Assembly (NCBI RefSeq): GCF_016616235.1
Contig: NZ_CP067100.1
Coordinates: 4,337,001 to 4,401,000, forward strand
DNA: 64,000 nt
Direction: 5' to 3'
From: Bradyrhizobium diazoefficiens
Lineage (GTDB): Bacteria > Pseudomonadota > Alphaproteobacteria > Rhizobiales > Xanthobacteraceae
Part shown: one piece after another, positions 1 through 8,801 of the stretch
Numbering within the stretch: position 1 is the stretch's first letter
Layout: the number at the start of each line of letters is the position of its first letter
The notes under the pieces: generated by a model
The model's database searches: none
What the model was told of the DNA's origin: nothing
What the model saw: only the letters and a program-made list of their open reading frames with translations
Program-made: the position numbers and the translations under genes

Positions 1-417
1 GTCGTCCTCGTGTTCGGCATGCTCGGGGTCTCCGCGCTCGACGGCCTGATCGGGCGCCGGCCGTCGGTGCTGCTGAGCTACGCGATTTCGATCCTCGGCA
101 TCGCCCTGCTCTGGCTGTTGCAATATTCGCCCAACATCCTCCTGCTCACCGGCTTCGTCGTCTGCTTCGGTAGCATGATGGGCTCGCGCGGCCCGCTGAT
201 CAGCGCGACCGCGATGCGGATTTTCCAGGGCAAACGGGTCGGCACCATCTACGGCACCATCTCGATCGGCAGCGGCCTCGGCTCGGCGTTCGGCTCCTGG
301 AGCGGCGGCCTGATCCACGATGCGACCCACGGCTACAACGCGCTGCTTGCGTTCGCACTTGCGAGCGTCGTGCTCGGGATGATCCCGTTCCTGGTCGTGC
401 CCGCCTTGCGGCGCTAG
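1..417 (+). CDS. MFS transporter, C-terminal fragment (gene starts outside the window)
   Basis: The reading frame is open from base 1 and ends at 417, giving the last 138 residues of a membrane transporter. It is hydrophobic with several helices (for example around ISILGIALLWLLQY and ASVVLGMIPFLVV). It also has the small-residue-rich GTISIGSGLGSAFGSWSGG segment typical of the C-terminal half of major facilitator superfamily permeases. The first internal GTG at base 10 is not a plausible start because the frame continues upstream. The substrate cannot be told from this part. Family assignment is fairly safe; specificity is unknown. Confidence 0.8.
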   Translation, partial: VVLVFGMLGVSALDGLIGRRPSVLLSYAISILGIALLWLLQYSPNILLLTGFVVCFGSMMGSRGPLISATAMRIFQGKRVGTIYGTISIGSGLGSAFGSWSGGLIHDATHGYNALLAFALASVVLGMIPFLVVPALRR

Positions 418-437
418 GTTTCGCAGGAGTAACCTGG

Positions 438-486
438 GCGCATTCGCGTCACCGGGAAATTACGGACGGGCACGACGCGAATGCGC
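438..486. repeat. 13-bp perfect inverted repeat with 23-nt spacer
   Basis: GCGCATTCGCGTC (438–450) is exactly complementary to GACGCGAATGCGC (474–486). It begins 21 nt after the stop of the MFS gene and could fold into a strong hairpin in the transcript. No T-run follows, so it may be a processing or stabilising hairpin, or a decayed dispersed palindrome, rather than a classical terminator. Confidence 0.55.
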
Positions 487-636
487 GCAAAAATCCGAAT
501 CGCACGCGGCTGAAACCGCGGCCTGCGGTGTTTTGTCCGACATGACGAAAATGTCAGCGTGAAATTTATTCCGGGTGGCTTGCGAGGCGGAACCGAATGC
601 GCTCCAAGTCGCGCATTGGATGGAGGGCACAAACCA

Positions 637-1050
637 ATGGACTTTCCCTATCTCGTTCGCTTTCAACCGGTTCTCTTGAGCCTGTTTCGCTTCATCACCG
701 GCCTGCTGCTGTTCCAGTACGGTATGACCAAGATCTTCCACATTCCGCAGGTGGCCATGTTCGCGAATCCTCCACCGCTGATCTGGACGGCCGGCCTGAT
801 CGAACTCGTGCTTGGCGCGGCGTTGATGATCGGACTGTTCACCCGCCTCTCGGCCTTCATCCTCTCCGGCGAAATGGCGTTCGCCTACTTCCTTGGTCAC
901 GTGTTCCACATCTCCAAGGAAGGCCCGCCGGTGTTCCTGCCGCTGCTCAATGGCGGCACCGCCGCAATCCTGTTCTGCTTCGCGTGCCTCTACCTGTCGT
1001 CCGCCGGCGGCGGCTCGGTCAGCGTCGATGCGGCGATGGGCAAGAAATAA
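637..1050 (+). CDS. DoxX family membrane protein
   Basis: This 137-residue protein has four predicted membrane helices and the DoxX layout. An N-terminal helix carries RFITGLLLFQYGMTKIF, followed by a GLIELVLGAALMIGLFTR helix and two C-terminal helices. DoxX proteins are inner-membrane proteins of uncertain biochemical role, often linked to redox or thiol stress. The ATG at 637 is chosen because GGAGGG (622–627) lies 9 nt upstream; the frame is open further upstream but no better start is seen. It stands alone between an upstream fold-back repeat and a downstream hairpin, so it is probably monocistronic. Family call is confident; function is not known. Confidence 0.85.
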   Translation: MDFPYLVRFQPVLLSLFRFITGLLLFQYGMTKIFHIPQVAMFANPPPLIWTAGLIELVLGAALMIGLFTRLSAFILSGEMAFAYFLGHVFHISKEGPPVFLPLLNGGTAAILFCFACLYLSSAGGGSVSVDAAMGKK

Positions 1051-1114
1051 TGCTTCGATCGGCGCCGCGTTGGCGCGATGCTGACGCGCACAATTGACAC
1101 GCAGGCAACAGATG

Positions 1115-1136
1115 GCACCGGCAACTCTGCCGGTGC
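1115..1136. terminator. Hairpin between convergent genes
   Basis: GCACCGGCA and TGCCGGTGC form a perfect 9-bp stem with a 4-nt ACTC loop, 64 nt after the DoxX stop. There is no T-run. It lies between doxX and a convergent small ORF and may serve both. Confidence 0.5.
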
Positions 1137-1139
1137 GGC

Positions 1140-1232
1140 CTAGCGCGAGCCCAGCACGTTCCAGATCAGAACGAGGGCTGCTGCGAGCAGCACGGACATG
1201 ATGAGGCGGTGAACGAATCGGTTCGTCGTCAT
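1140..1232 (-). CDS. Small hypothetical single-helix membrane peptide (30 aa)
   Basis: A short ORF reads from ATG at 1232 to TAG at 1140. The product has a basic N-terminus (MTTNRFVHR), one hydrophobic stretch (LIMSVLLAAALVLIWNVL) and ends GSR, the pattern of a small single-span membrane protein. A weak GGTGGG lies directly before the ATG, which is poorer support than for neighbouring genes. It could be a real small protein or a chance ORF. No function is proposed. Confidence 0.35.
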   Translation of the reverse strand: MTTNRFVHRLIMSVLLAAALVLIWNVLGSR

Positions 1233-1266
1233 CCCACCAGGCTCGATCACCACCAGAATCTGTTCA

Positions 1267-1292
1267 CCTCTCCCGCTTGCTTGCGGGAGAGG
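1267..1292. repeat. Short palindromic unit (10-bp arms)
   Basis: CCTCTCCCGC and GCGGGAGAGG are perfectly complementary around a 6-nt TTGCTT loop. From general knowledge, similar CTCTCCC/GGGAGAG palindromes are scattered between genes in Bradyrhizobium genomes. It lies downstream of the large minus-strand gene and could stabilise that mRNA's 3' end. Confidence 0.5.
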
Positions 1293-1327
1293 CCGGCGTA
1301 GGCGGCACTTGGCCGCCATTCAAGAGC

Positions 1328-1346
1328 GCCGACGCTTCGCATCGGC
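1328..1346 (-). terminator. Hairpin downstream of the YhdP-type gene
   Basis: GCCGACGC and GCATCGGC pair with one mismatch around a TTC loop, about 45 nt beyond the stop of the minus-strand gene. It lacks a strong U-tract, so termination is a guess. Confidence 0.35.
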
Positions 1347-1390
1347 TGCCAAACCCGATCGCGTAGAACTATGACGAAAATCGCTCGCTC

Positions 1391-4300
1391 CTACCGCCGC
1401 GCGAGGCTGCACCCGCTCGAGAGCTGACGGGTCGGTGCGGTCGAGCCGTCGTTCGACTGCGACGGGAATTCCTCGAACGGCGAGTTCTGCTTGCCGGTGT
1501 TGAACTCCATGATCTTCCGGGTCACCCCGGGAAAAATCGCCGAGATCGGATTGACGCGCATCACGGGGGCGGCCGGCGTGCCGACGACCTCGTAGGTCAC
1601 GCCGATCAGTCCCTCGTTGTTGCCGCCGCCAAGGAACAGCCCGAGCACCGGGATTTGCCCGAACATGTTGTTCAGCCCGTACATCGGCACGAAGGTGCCG
1701 CTCATGCACACCTGGTTGCCGGGATAGTCGATCGAGCCCTCGATGGTGGCGCCGATCATCGGGCCCTTGACCACGCCATCGCGGATCGTGAGCGCGCCGT
1801 TCTGCCGGGTGAATTCGGCACGAAGCGCGCTGAACGAGACGCCGTTCCCGGTGCCGCTGGGCGCACCGGCGGCGACGCGCTCGAGCTGCGCCTCGCCCTT
1901 CACCGTGAAGTCGCGCACGTTGATGAGGCCCTCGCGCGAAGTGTTCGGCTCCGACGTCGGCGGCTCCATCGCCACCACCATCTGGCCGCCGACCGCCTTG
2001 GTGTAAGTGTCGGTGAAACGCAGCAGCGCCCCGGCATTGTTGGTCTGGAGGTAGATCACCTCGCGGCTGCCCTGGGCGCGGCCGCCGCGCAGGTCGGCAG
2101 CGACCGGCGAGTCGTTGCCGATTTTGCCGCTGAGGGTGAAGGCCTTGATGGCGCCGGCGCGTTTCGACATCTTGGCGTCGAGGCTGCGCATCGCCTCGCC
2201 GTTGAAACCCAACACGGCGCCGAGCTTCACGTCGATGTCGAAATCGACGTTCTTCATCTTGTTCTTGGCGTCGTCCTTGGAATTGCCTGAGATCGCCGAC
2301 TTCAGGAAGCCGCGGCCGTCGAACACGTCGCCGCGCATCGTGCCCTTGATCACGCCGTCCTGACCGCGCTCGACCTTCAGCGACGCCTTGTCGCCGTCGG
2401 ACGGCGAATAGGTCGGAAAGTTCGCGTTCATGAGGTCGCCGTTCGCATCGACCTCGAGCGAGCCCTTGATCGAAGCGCCGCCGCCTTCGATGACGATGTC
2501 CTCGAGGCGCGTCGACTGCGCCGTCGGCACGACCTTGAAGCTGGCTTTGCCTGACTTGCCCGGCAGCTTGACCCAGCCCGGCAGGATGTTGTCGAGCTTG
2601 ACCGAGGTCAGGTCGGCCTCGATGCCGAGCTTCGTCGTCTGCTCCGCGCCGCCGGCGATCTTGCCAGACAATTTGATCGGCAGCGATCCACTGACGGCGG
2701 GACTGAGATCGAATCCGAGGCGCGCGCGGCTCGCATCGTCGAGCGTCGCCTGCAACCTGACGTCCGCATCGCCTTCAGCCGGCTTGCGATAGTCGAGCGA
2801 GGCGGCCTGGCCGCCGATCTTGACGTCGCCCTTGACCTGATAGCCCTGGTTGTTGGCCGATATCTTGAGGTTGTTGGCTTCCAGCTTCTGGTTCATCACC
2901 AGCTTGTCGGCTGAGAAGCCGTTGAGATCGGCGGTGACCGCATAGACGGTATCGGCCTTGGTCAGCTCGCCCTTGACCGGCAAGCCAAGCTGGATGTTGG
3001 CTGTGAACGTGCCCTTGCTGGTGTTGGGGTCGACGACCGTCGCGGAGAGATCGCTCAGGCGATCATTGGCGAGCATTTCAGCCGCCGCCGGCACCGGACC
3101 GTCGACACGGAACCTGGTGCGCGAGGGCGAGGGCTTGGGCGCCATGTCGGGCACCTCGAAGACGAAGTCGGAGATCGTGACCTTGCGGCCGGCGGGTGTA
3201 TCCGCAATGCCCTGCCCGATATTCACGGTCGCGGTGCGCCCGGTGACGCGCGCCTTCAGATCGGCATCGTGCACCACAGGCATGCCGTCGACGGGGCGGA
3301 CCGCGACGCCACTCGCCACGATGTTGACTGACAGGCCGTCGTCCGGAATCGGCGGGCCCTTGCGCGGCAGGTTCCTGGTCGGCGAATTGATTCCAATCTC
3401 GATGCGCTGCAGCGTACCGCGCTCGATCCGCTCGATCACCCATTCGCGCAATTCGGGAACGACGAGCGTCGGCCACATCCGCTTCAGCGCGGAGGCCGAC
3501 ATCGGCGTTCCCGCAAAGCCCAGGGTCAGCCGCGGCTCGCCCGAATAGTCGATGGCGCCGGTGCCGGCGACGCCAATCTCGCCATTGCTGATGTCGGCCT
3601 GCGTCAGCACCATGCGCTTGTGGTCGGTGTCGAAGCGGAAGCCGATCGCGATGCGGTTGAAGACGAGCGGCGGCTCGTTGTCGATGCCGCCCAGCAGAAT
3701 CGAGCCGCCGCTGAAGCCGAGCTGCCAGTCGTTGACGGTGCCGTTGGGCGGCTCGAGATGGGCCAGCAGCGTCAGGCGGTTCGCACCCGAGAGGATCTTG
3801 AACGGCGCGACCAGCACCCGCCGGTTGGCGTCCCACTCGATACTGATCTCGGCCGCGTCGATCGCCATCGGATAATCCGGCGTATCGGTATCGATGATGT
3901 TGCCGGCGCCGATTGCGATCTTGCCGCGGAAGAAGGTCGGCACGCCGTCGCGGCCGAGCTCGCCCTTGAGCTCGCCGGTCAGCGGCAGATCGGCGGTATA
4001 GGTGAGGTCCTTCAGCCGCAGCGCCAGCAGGATGTTGGCGGTCGAGACCTTGTCGGCCTTGATGTCGACCGAGCGCACGCCGTTCTCGGCGGGGCCGATC
4101 GTGGCACGTAGCGACCACGGATTCGCGCCCTCCTCGCCGAGGCTGAGCGTGACGCCGCCACGGCTCGGCCGGCGTAGGCTGAGCGTGATGTTTTCAAACG
4201 ACCATTTGCTGCCGCGCTGCTGATCGTCGACGATCAGATTGCCGTTCTTCAGACCGATCTCGTTGAGGTTCTGGCCATCGAGGCCGGTCATGCTCAAACT

Positions 4301-5227
4301 GTCGAGCCAGTCGAGGCCTTGAAGGATGCCGCTCTGCGCGGTCGTCTGCGGCGCAGCTTGCGGTGCATCCGGGGTTGCGGGCGCAGTCGCGAAGGGCGGC
4401 GGCGGGACGCCGCCACGCGGGAATGTCGGCGGCAGGCCCGCGTCCTTCTTGGACGCGACGCCGGTTGCGAGCGGCTTTGCGGTATCGCCGGCCGACACGG
4501 TGACGGTGCCGTCGGGCGCAATCCGGATCGCGAGTTCGGCATCGACGAGATTGAGGCTTTCAGCGCGCAGGTGCCCCATCAACAGGCCGGCACCGGACAG
4601 TTTCACCTCGGCCTTGGGCGCGCTGGCGACGATGGCTTGGTCCTTGTCGCGCACGATGATGTCGCGGATGCGGACAGCGATGCGGATCCGCCCGGCCCGC
4701 TCGATCTGGGTGCCGCCGACCTCGACCGTGTTGCCGTGGCCGATATTGTCCTCGATGGCGGCAGCGAGCCACGGGGTTGCGATGTCGAGATTGATCGGTC
4801 CGGCGCCAAGCCGCCACCACAGCGCGCCAAAACAGCCGACGAAAATGACGGCGAGAGCGCTGACGACGATGGCAAGCCGCACCAGCCAGCGGCCGCCGCC
4901 GAGCCGGCGACGCAACAGTCCGAACCCGTCACCGAAGCGAGGGAAGGCCGAGCTGGAACGCGACAGCAGCCGGCGCGCCCGATGGCCCGCCGCCGCTTCC
5001 TGATCCGGATCCCAGTCGGCGTCGTCCCATTCCTGCGGCTCTGTCTGGCCGCCGCGCCGATCGAAATCCCGGTTGTAATCCTGGGGCGACGTATTCCTTG
5101 CCATTGCCTCTCGATACAGGCGCCCGTCATAGGATTGAGCGCCGCCGGGACCGCAGCCGTCCACCGGAAGCGAAGCTCCCTGCGCCGGCACTGCCGCCAT
5201 ACCTCGACTATTCCTGCTGTTCGTCAT
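1391..5227 (-). CDS. Large AsmA/YhdP-type envelope protein (DUF3971 and AsmA-like C-terminal region)
   Basis: The product is up to 1,278 residues. A Pro/Gly/Arg-rich cytoplasmic N-terminus is followed by one transmembrane helix near residues 115–137 (LVRLAIVVSALAVIFVG), then a very long periplasmic part rich in alternating beta segments. A central block with ELREWVIERIERGTLQ resembles DUF3971, and the C-terminal block with GSIDYPGNQVCMSGTF and a final NPISAIFPG segment resembles AsmA_2. Proteins of this group span the periplasm as hydrophobic grooves and are thought to move phospholipid between membranes. The start is uncertain: ATG 5227 is the longest, while ATG 5104 (MARNTSPQDY) is also possible. 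It diverges from the peroxiredoxin gene. Confidence 0.8.
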   Translation of the reverse strand: MTNSRNSRGMAAVPAQGASLPVDGCGPGGAQSYDGRLYREAMARNTSPQDYNRDFDRRGGQTEPQEWDDADWDPDQEAAAGHRARRLLSRSSSAFPRFGDGFGLLRRRLGGGRWLVRLAIVVSALAVIFVGCFGALWWRLGAGPINLDIATPWLAAAIEDNIGHGNTVEVGGTQIERAGRIRIAVRIRDIIVRDKDQAIVASAPKAEVKLSGAGLLMGHLRAESLNLVDAELAIRIAPDGTVTVSAGDTAKPLATGVASKKDAGLPPTFPRGGVPPPPFATAPATPDAPQAAPQTTAQSGILQGLDWLDSLSMTGLDGQNLNEIGLKNGNLIVDDQQRGSKWSFENITLSLRRPSRGGVTLSLGEEGANPWSLRATIGPAENGVRSVDIKADKVSTANILLALRLKDLTYTADLPLTGELKGELGRDGVPTFFRGKIAIGAGNIIDTDTPDYPMAIDAAEISIEWDANRRVLVAPFKILSGANRLTLLAHLEPPNGTVNDWQLGFSGGSILLGGIDNEPPLVFNRIAIGFRFDTDHKRMVLTQADISNGEIGVAGTGAIDYSGEPRLTLGFAGTPMSASALKRMWPTLVVPELREWVIERIERGTLQRIEIGINSPTRNLPRKGPPIPDDGLSVNIVASGVAVRPVDGMPVVHDADLKARVTGRTATVNIGQGIADTPAGRKVTISDFVFEVPDMAPKPSPSRTRFRVDGPVPAAAEMLANDRLSDLSATVVDPNTSKGTFTANIQLGLPVKGELTKADTVYAVTADLNGFSADKLVMNQKLEANNLKISANNQGYQVKGDVKIGGQAASLDYRKPAEGDADVRLQATLDDASRARLGFDLSPAVSGSLPIKLSGKIAGGAEQTTKLGIEADLTSVKLDNILPGWVKLPGKSGKASFKVVPTAQSTRLEDIVIEGGGASIKGSLEVDANGDLMNANFPTYSPSDGDKASLKVERGQDGVIKGTMRGDVFDGRGFLKSAISGNSKDDAKNKMKNVDFDIDVKLGAVLGFNGEAMRSLDAKMSKRAGAIKAFTLSGKIGNDSPVAADLRGGRAQGSREVIYLQTNNAGALLRFTDTYTKAVGGQMVVAMEPPTSEPNTSREGLINVRDFTVKGEAQLERVAAGAPSGTGNGVSFSALRAEFTRQNGALTIRDGVVKGPMIGATIEGSIDYPGNQVCMSGTFVPMYGLNNMFGQIPVLGLFLGGGNNEGLIGVTYEVVGTPAAPVMRVNPISAIFPGVTRKIMEFNTGKQNSPFEEFPSQSNDGSTAPTRQLSSGCSLARR

Positions 5228-5396
5228 TTCGCCCCGGGAGCGCGTTCAACGAGCAGTGGGGTGGTGGTGCGTGGAATTCCTTGTAACCATACTCCGGCGT
5301 CGTCAGACTTGCCCAGCCGAGGGCGATTCCGGCACACCGGACGAGAGCTGCAATACCGCTTCGGTTGACCCGCCGAAAGCGTCGAAAGGAAGGCGT

Positions 5397-6077
5397 ATGT
5401 CCAAGAAATCCCGAAAGAAATCGTCCAAGACGCCCTCCGGCGGTCCCACAGCTGAAAAGAAGGCCCCGATAACGCGGGCAGCGACTCAAACAAAGTCCGC
5501 GAAAACACAGCGGACACCGGCGCGCAAATCAACTGCGACCACAGCAAAAGCAGGATCACATAAGGCCGCATCGAAACAGTTAATTTCCACCAAACCGGCG
5601 GCCGCGGCGAAGCCTGGACTCACCAAGGGCCAGAAGGCCCCCGCCTTCCGCCTGCCCCGCGACGGCGGCGATGTGGTCTCGCTGTCGGATTATGCCGGCC
5701 GGAAGCTCGTGCTGTTCTTCTATCCCCGCGCCGACACCCCCGGCTGCACCAGGGAGGCGATCGACTTCACCCGGCTGGCCGACGACTTTGCCAAGGCCGC
5801 GACCGCCGTGCTCGGTATCTCCGCCGATCCGTTAAGGGCGCAGGAGAAGTTCCGCGACAAGCACAAGCTCGGCGTTCCCTTGATCTCGGATGAGCAGCAC
5901 GAGATGCTGCAGGCCTACGGCGCTTGGGGCGAAAGATCCATGTACGGCAAAAGCTTCCTCGGGATTCTTCGCACCACGGTGCTAATCGGAAGCGACGGCA
6001 GGATCGCCAGGATCTGGCGCAATGTCCGGGTCGATGGCCACGCCGACCAAGTGCTCGAAGCGGCAAGAAGTCTTTAA
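5397..6077 (+). CDS. bcp: Thioredoxin-type peroxiredoxin (PrxQ/BCP family) with Lys/Ala-rich N-terminal tail
   Basis: The last ~150 residues form a peroxiredoxin of the BCP/PrxQ group, which reduces hydrogen peroxide and organic hydroperoxides. The peroxidatic cysteine lies in FYPRADTPGCTREAIDF. The resolving cysteine found five residues later in many BCPs is absent, and the protein has no second cysteine at all, so it must act by a one-cysteine mechanism with an outside thiol. The first ~75 residues are rich in Lys, Ser, Thr and Ala and look disordered; such a tail is not part of the usual ~155-residue enzyme. ATG 5397 is preferred because AAGGAAGG ends a few bases upstream. Confidence 0.88.
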   Translation: MSKKSRKKSSKTPSGGPTAEKKAPITRAATQTKSAKTQRTPARKSTATTAKAGSHKAASKQLISTKPAAAAKPGLTKGQKAPAFRLPRDGGDVVSLSDYAGRKLVLFFYPRADTPGCTREAIDFTRLADDFAKAATAVLGISADPLRAQEKFRDKHKLGVPLISDEQHEMLQAYGAWGERSMYGKSFLGILRTTVLIGSDGRIARIWRNVRVDGHADQVLEAARSL

Positions 6078-6188
6078 CCAGCCCGTTAAGTTCTAGCGGT
6101 TCCGTTTCCGGAAAATTAACCATGAGCGGCCCAGATTGCTGCGGCAATTGAGCCGCAAGGAACCCATCCGACCGGCGCGGGAGTGCCG

Positions 6189-7544
6189 ATGTCGAAAAGT
6201 TCTGCCCAATACTCGCAGTACCCCCAACATCATCCTCGCGACCACGGACGGGTCCTTCATCGCCGTTCTGCTGCCGCGATGACAGCCGCAATTCCCCTCG
6301 CCCCCGCGGCGGACGACGCCTACACCATCGTGCATCACGGCAAGCAGGTCCGGCTCGGGCCCGTGGTGTTCTGGATCGTGGTTGGCACCGTCGTGCTGCT
6401 CGGCCTGTGGTCGGCGGCAACGGCCACCTATTTTGCCTTCCGCGACGACGTCCTGACGCGGCTGATCGCCCGCCAGGCCGAGATGCAGTACGCTTATGAG
6501 GACCGCATCGCCGAGCTCCGCGCCAAGGTCGACCGCACCACCAGCCGGCAATTGCTCGATCAGGAACAGTTCGACCAGAAGCTCGACCAGATCATGAAGC
6601 GCCAGACGGCGCTGGAGTCCCGGGCAACGGCGCTTGGCGCCATGCCCGACGTGACCGGATCGATTCCGCGTGGCGCCCCGCAGCGCGGCGACGCCAGTCA
6701 GGGCACGCCAAAGCCGTCGCCGATCAGCGACACCGTGATCTTCGTGGCGCCGCCGGACCGCGAGGCGCGCCTTGAGTCGCGCGCGCCGGCCACGATGGCG
6801 CCGCCAACCAATCAATTCGCCAAGAACCAGGGTTTTGACAACGTCCTGGTCCGGCTCACGAACTCGCTCGACCAGGTCGAGCGCCGCCAGATGGCAGCGC
6901 TCAGCGCCGTCGAGGACGGCATGGATTCCCGCATGCGCCGGATGCGCGGCGTCGTCAGCGATCTCGGCCTCAATCTCGCCAGCCTCGAAGCCGCCGTACC
7001 GCGCTCCGCGATGGGCGGACCTTTTGTGCCGGTCAAGCTGAACGCCAATGCCGGGCCGTTCGAGAAACAGCTCAACCGCATCAATATCAGCCGGGCCGAG
7101 ATGGACCGTCTCAACCGCACGCTGGCGCTGGTGCCCTACCGCAAACCCGTCATCGGCGAGGTCGAGTTCACCTCCGGCTTCGGGGTCCGCAGCGATCCCT
7201 TTCTCGGCCGTCCCGCGATGCATACCGGGCTCGACTTCCGCGCCGCCACCGGCGATCCCGTCCGCGTCACCGCCAACGGCAAGGTGGTCTCGGCCGGCTG
7301 GTCCGGCGGCTACGGCCGCATGGTCGAGGTCGATCACGGCAACGGACTGTCGACCCGCTACGGCCATCTCTCCGAGATTAGCGTCAGGGTCGGCGAGGTC
7401 GTGAAGATCGGCCAGGTGGTCGGTCTCGTCGGCTCGACCGGCCGCTCCACCGGTCCGCATCTGCACTACGAAACCCGGATCGACGGCGAAGCCGTCGATC
7501 CGCAGAAGTTCCTGCGCGCCGGCGTGCGCCTCAGCGCGGGCTAG
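6189..7544 (+). CDS. M23 family metallopeptidase (LytM-type)
   Basis: The 451-residue protein has a cytoplasmic N-terminus, one transmembrane helix at about residues 58–82 and a predicted coiled coil after it. A C-terminal LytM domain follows. Zinc-binding residues are visible: His345 and Asp349 in HTGLD, and His424/His426 in GPHLHYE. Such anchored M23 proteins either cut peptide cross-links in peptidoglycan or regulate amidases during division; all ligands are present here, so it may be active. ATG 6189 is the second start codon in frame, after a GTG at 6183. It follows the peroxiredoxin gene by about 110 nt and converges on the DUF5666 gene. Confidence 0.88.
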   Translation: MSKSSAQYSQYPQHHPRDHGRVLHRRSAAAMTAAIPLAPAADDAYTIVHHGKQVRLGPVVFWIVVGTVVLLGLWSAATATYFAFRDDVLTRLIARQAEMQYAYEDRIAELRAKVDRTTSRQLLDQEQFDQKLDQIMKRQTALESRATALGAMPDVTGSIPRGAPQRGDASQGTPKPSPISDTVIFVAPPDREARLESRAPATMAPPTNQFAKNQGFDNVLVRLTNSLDQVERRQMAALSAVEDGMDSRMRRMRGVVSDLGLNLASLEAAVPRSAMGGPFVPVKLNANAGPFEKQLNRINISRAEMDRLNRTLALVPYRKPVIGEVEFTSGFGVRSDPFLGRPAMHTGLDFRAATGDPVRVTANGKVVSAGWSGGYGRMVEVDHGNGLSTRYGHLSEISVRVGEVVKIGQVVGLVGSTGRSTGPHLHYETRIDGEAVDPQKFLRAGVRLSAG

Positions 7545-7577
7545 GCCCGCGCGCTTTGCTTCCGCCGGATGCGGCCC

Positions 7578-8801
7578 TTAGCGCCGCCCGCCGCCCATGC
7601 CGCCTCCGGGACCGCCGAATCCGCCGCTGCCCATTCCACCGCCGGGACCCATGGGGCCACCGGGCGCGCCAGGACCTCCGGGTGAACCAAGGCCACCGGG
7701 ACCTGACGGGCCGCTCGGCCCCGTCGGTCCGGGACCGTTCGTCGGGCTGGGGCCAGATCCCGGCGCCCCCGGTGCGCCCCCGGGTGCCGGAGACTGGCCG
7801 CCGCCCTGAATGGTGCTGCCGCGATCGGGATGCAGGATCGAGCCGCCCGGCGACCGCGCGGGGCTGCCGGCGCCGCCCGGTGCTTGCGTCGGCGAGCCCG
7901 GGAATTGGCCGACCGGCCGCGCCGAATCGAGCTGGAGGCCGCGCGAGCGGTCGAACACGCCGTTCACCACCATGCGTGCTTCGCCGGCCGCGGGGCCGAA
8001 GCGCGAACTGTCACGGGCAATCAGTCCGGAGCCGAGCTGGAGGTTTGCGCCCGACCGCTGCACATAGGCCTCGATCGACAGCCGGCTCGCGCCGACGAGA
8101 TCGGAGAAATCGTCGATCCGTGTGCGCGTGGCCTGCATCATGCCCTGGCTCGCGCTGCCCTCGATCTGGACGCGCTGGCCAACCAGCAGGGGATCGACGC
8201 CGTTCAGCTTCAGCCCGCCGATATGCAGACCGTTTGCTCCGCGCTCGACGAGGCCGGTCACGCGCGCGGCCGCATCGCGGCGCGGCTCGACCAGACTGGC
8301 GACGATGACACCGTCGGTCCGGCGCAGGCCGTACACGGCCACTTGCGCGCCTGCCCGCAGCTTGCTCTCCTTGCCGCTCGTCACGACCTTCTGACCGAGC
8401 ACCGTCAGCTCGTTGCCCTTCATGGATTCGATCGGGCCTGCGACCTCGCTCGCAATGGTGATGTTGCGCGTCACCAGCGTGCCGTCGGCCTGTCGGGCTG
8501 CGACCACGCGCGCGAGCTGGCCGATGCGCAGCGCCTTGGCGCTGGCCGCCTCGCCGTCGATCCGGACCGGAACGTCGGCCGCATAAGTGACGCGCTCACC
8601 GTTGACGTAGATGCTGCCGAAGCGCTGGATTACGCCGACGATGCCGGTGCCGCCGATGCCATGGTCATCGCCGCGCGTGAGCCCGGTGCCGCCGATGCCC
8701 TGGTCGGTGCCGCGCCCGCTCTGCGCACGGGCGATCGCCGTGCCGGCGAGCCAGAGTCCGGTCAGCAGCAGGCGACGCGAGATCAGCGGCGGCGGGCTCA
8801 T
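7578..8801 (-). CDS. DUF5666 domain protein, exported, with collagen-like Gly/Pro tail
   Basis: The 407-residue product starts with a likely signal peptide (SRRLLLTGLWLAGTAIARAQ; the two arginines could be read by the Tat system). Repeated short beta modules follow, such as GIVGVIQRFGSIYVNG and GPIESMKGNELTVLGQKV, which are typical of DUF5666. The last ~110 residues are a low-complexity Gly/Pro/Ser tail with collagen-like triplets. The ATG overlaps the stop of the upstream DUF6502 gene as ATGA (8798–8801), so the two are translationally coupled. The function of DUF5666 is unknown. Confidence 0.75.
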   Translation of the reverse strand: MSPPPLISRRLLLTGLWLAGTAIARAQSGRGTDQGIGGTGLTRGDDHGIGGTGIVGVIQRFGSIYVNGERVTYAADVPVRIDGEAASAKALRIGQLARVVAARQADGTLVTRNITIASEVAGPIESMKGNELTVLGQKVVTSGKESKLRAGAQVAVYGLRRTDGVIVASLVEPRRDAAARVTGLVERGANGLHIGGLKLNGVDPLLVGQRVQIEGSASQGMMQATRTRIDDFSDLVGASRLSIEAYVQRSGANLQLGSGLIARDSSRFGPAAGEARMVVNGVFDRSRGLQLDSARPVGQFPGSPTQAPGGAGSPARSPGGSILHPDRGSTIQGGGQSPAPGGAPGAPGSGPSPTNGPGPTGPSGPSGPGGLGSPGGPGAPGGPMGPGGGMGSGGFGGPGGGMGGGRR

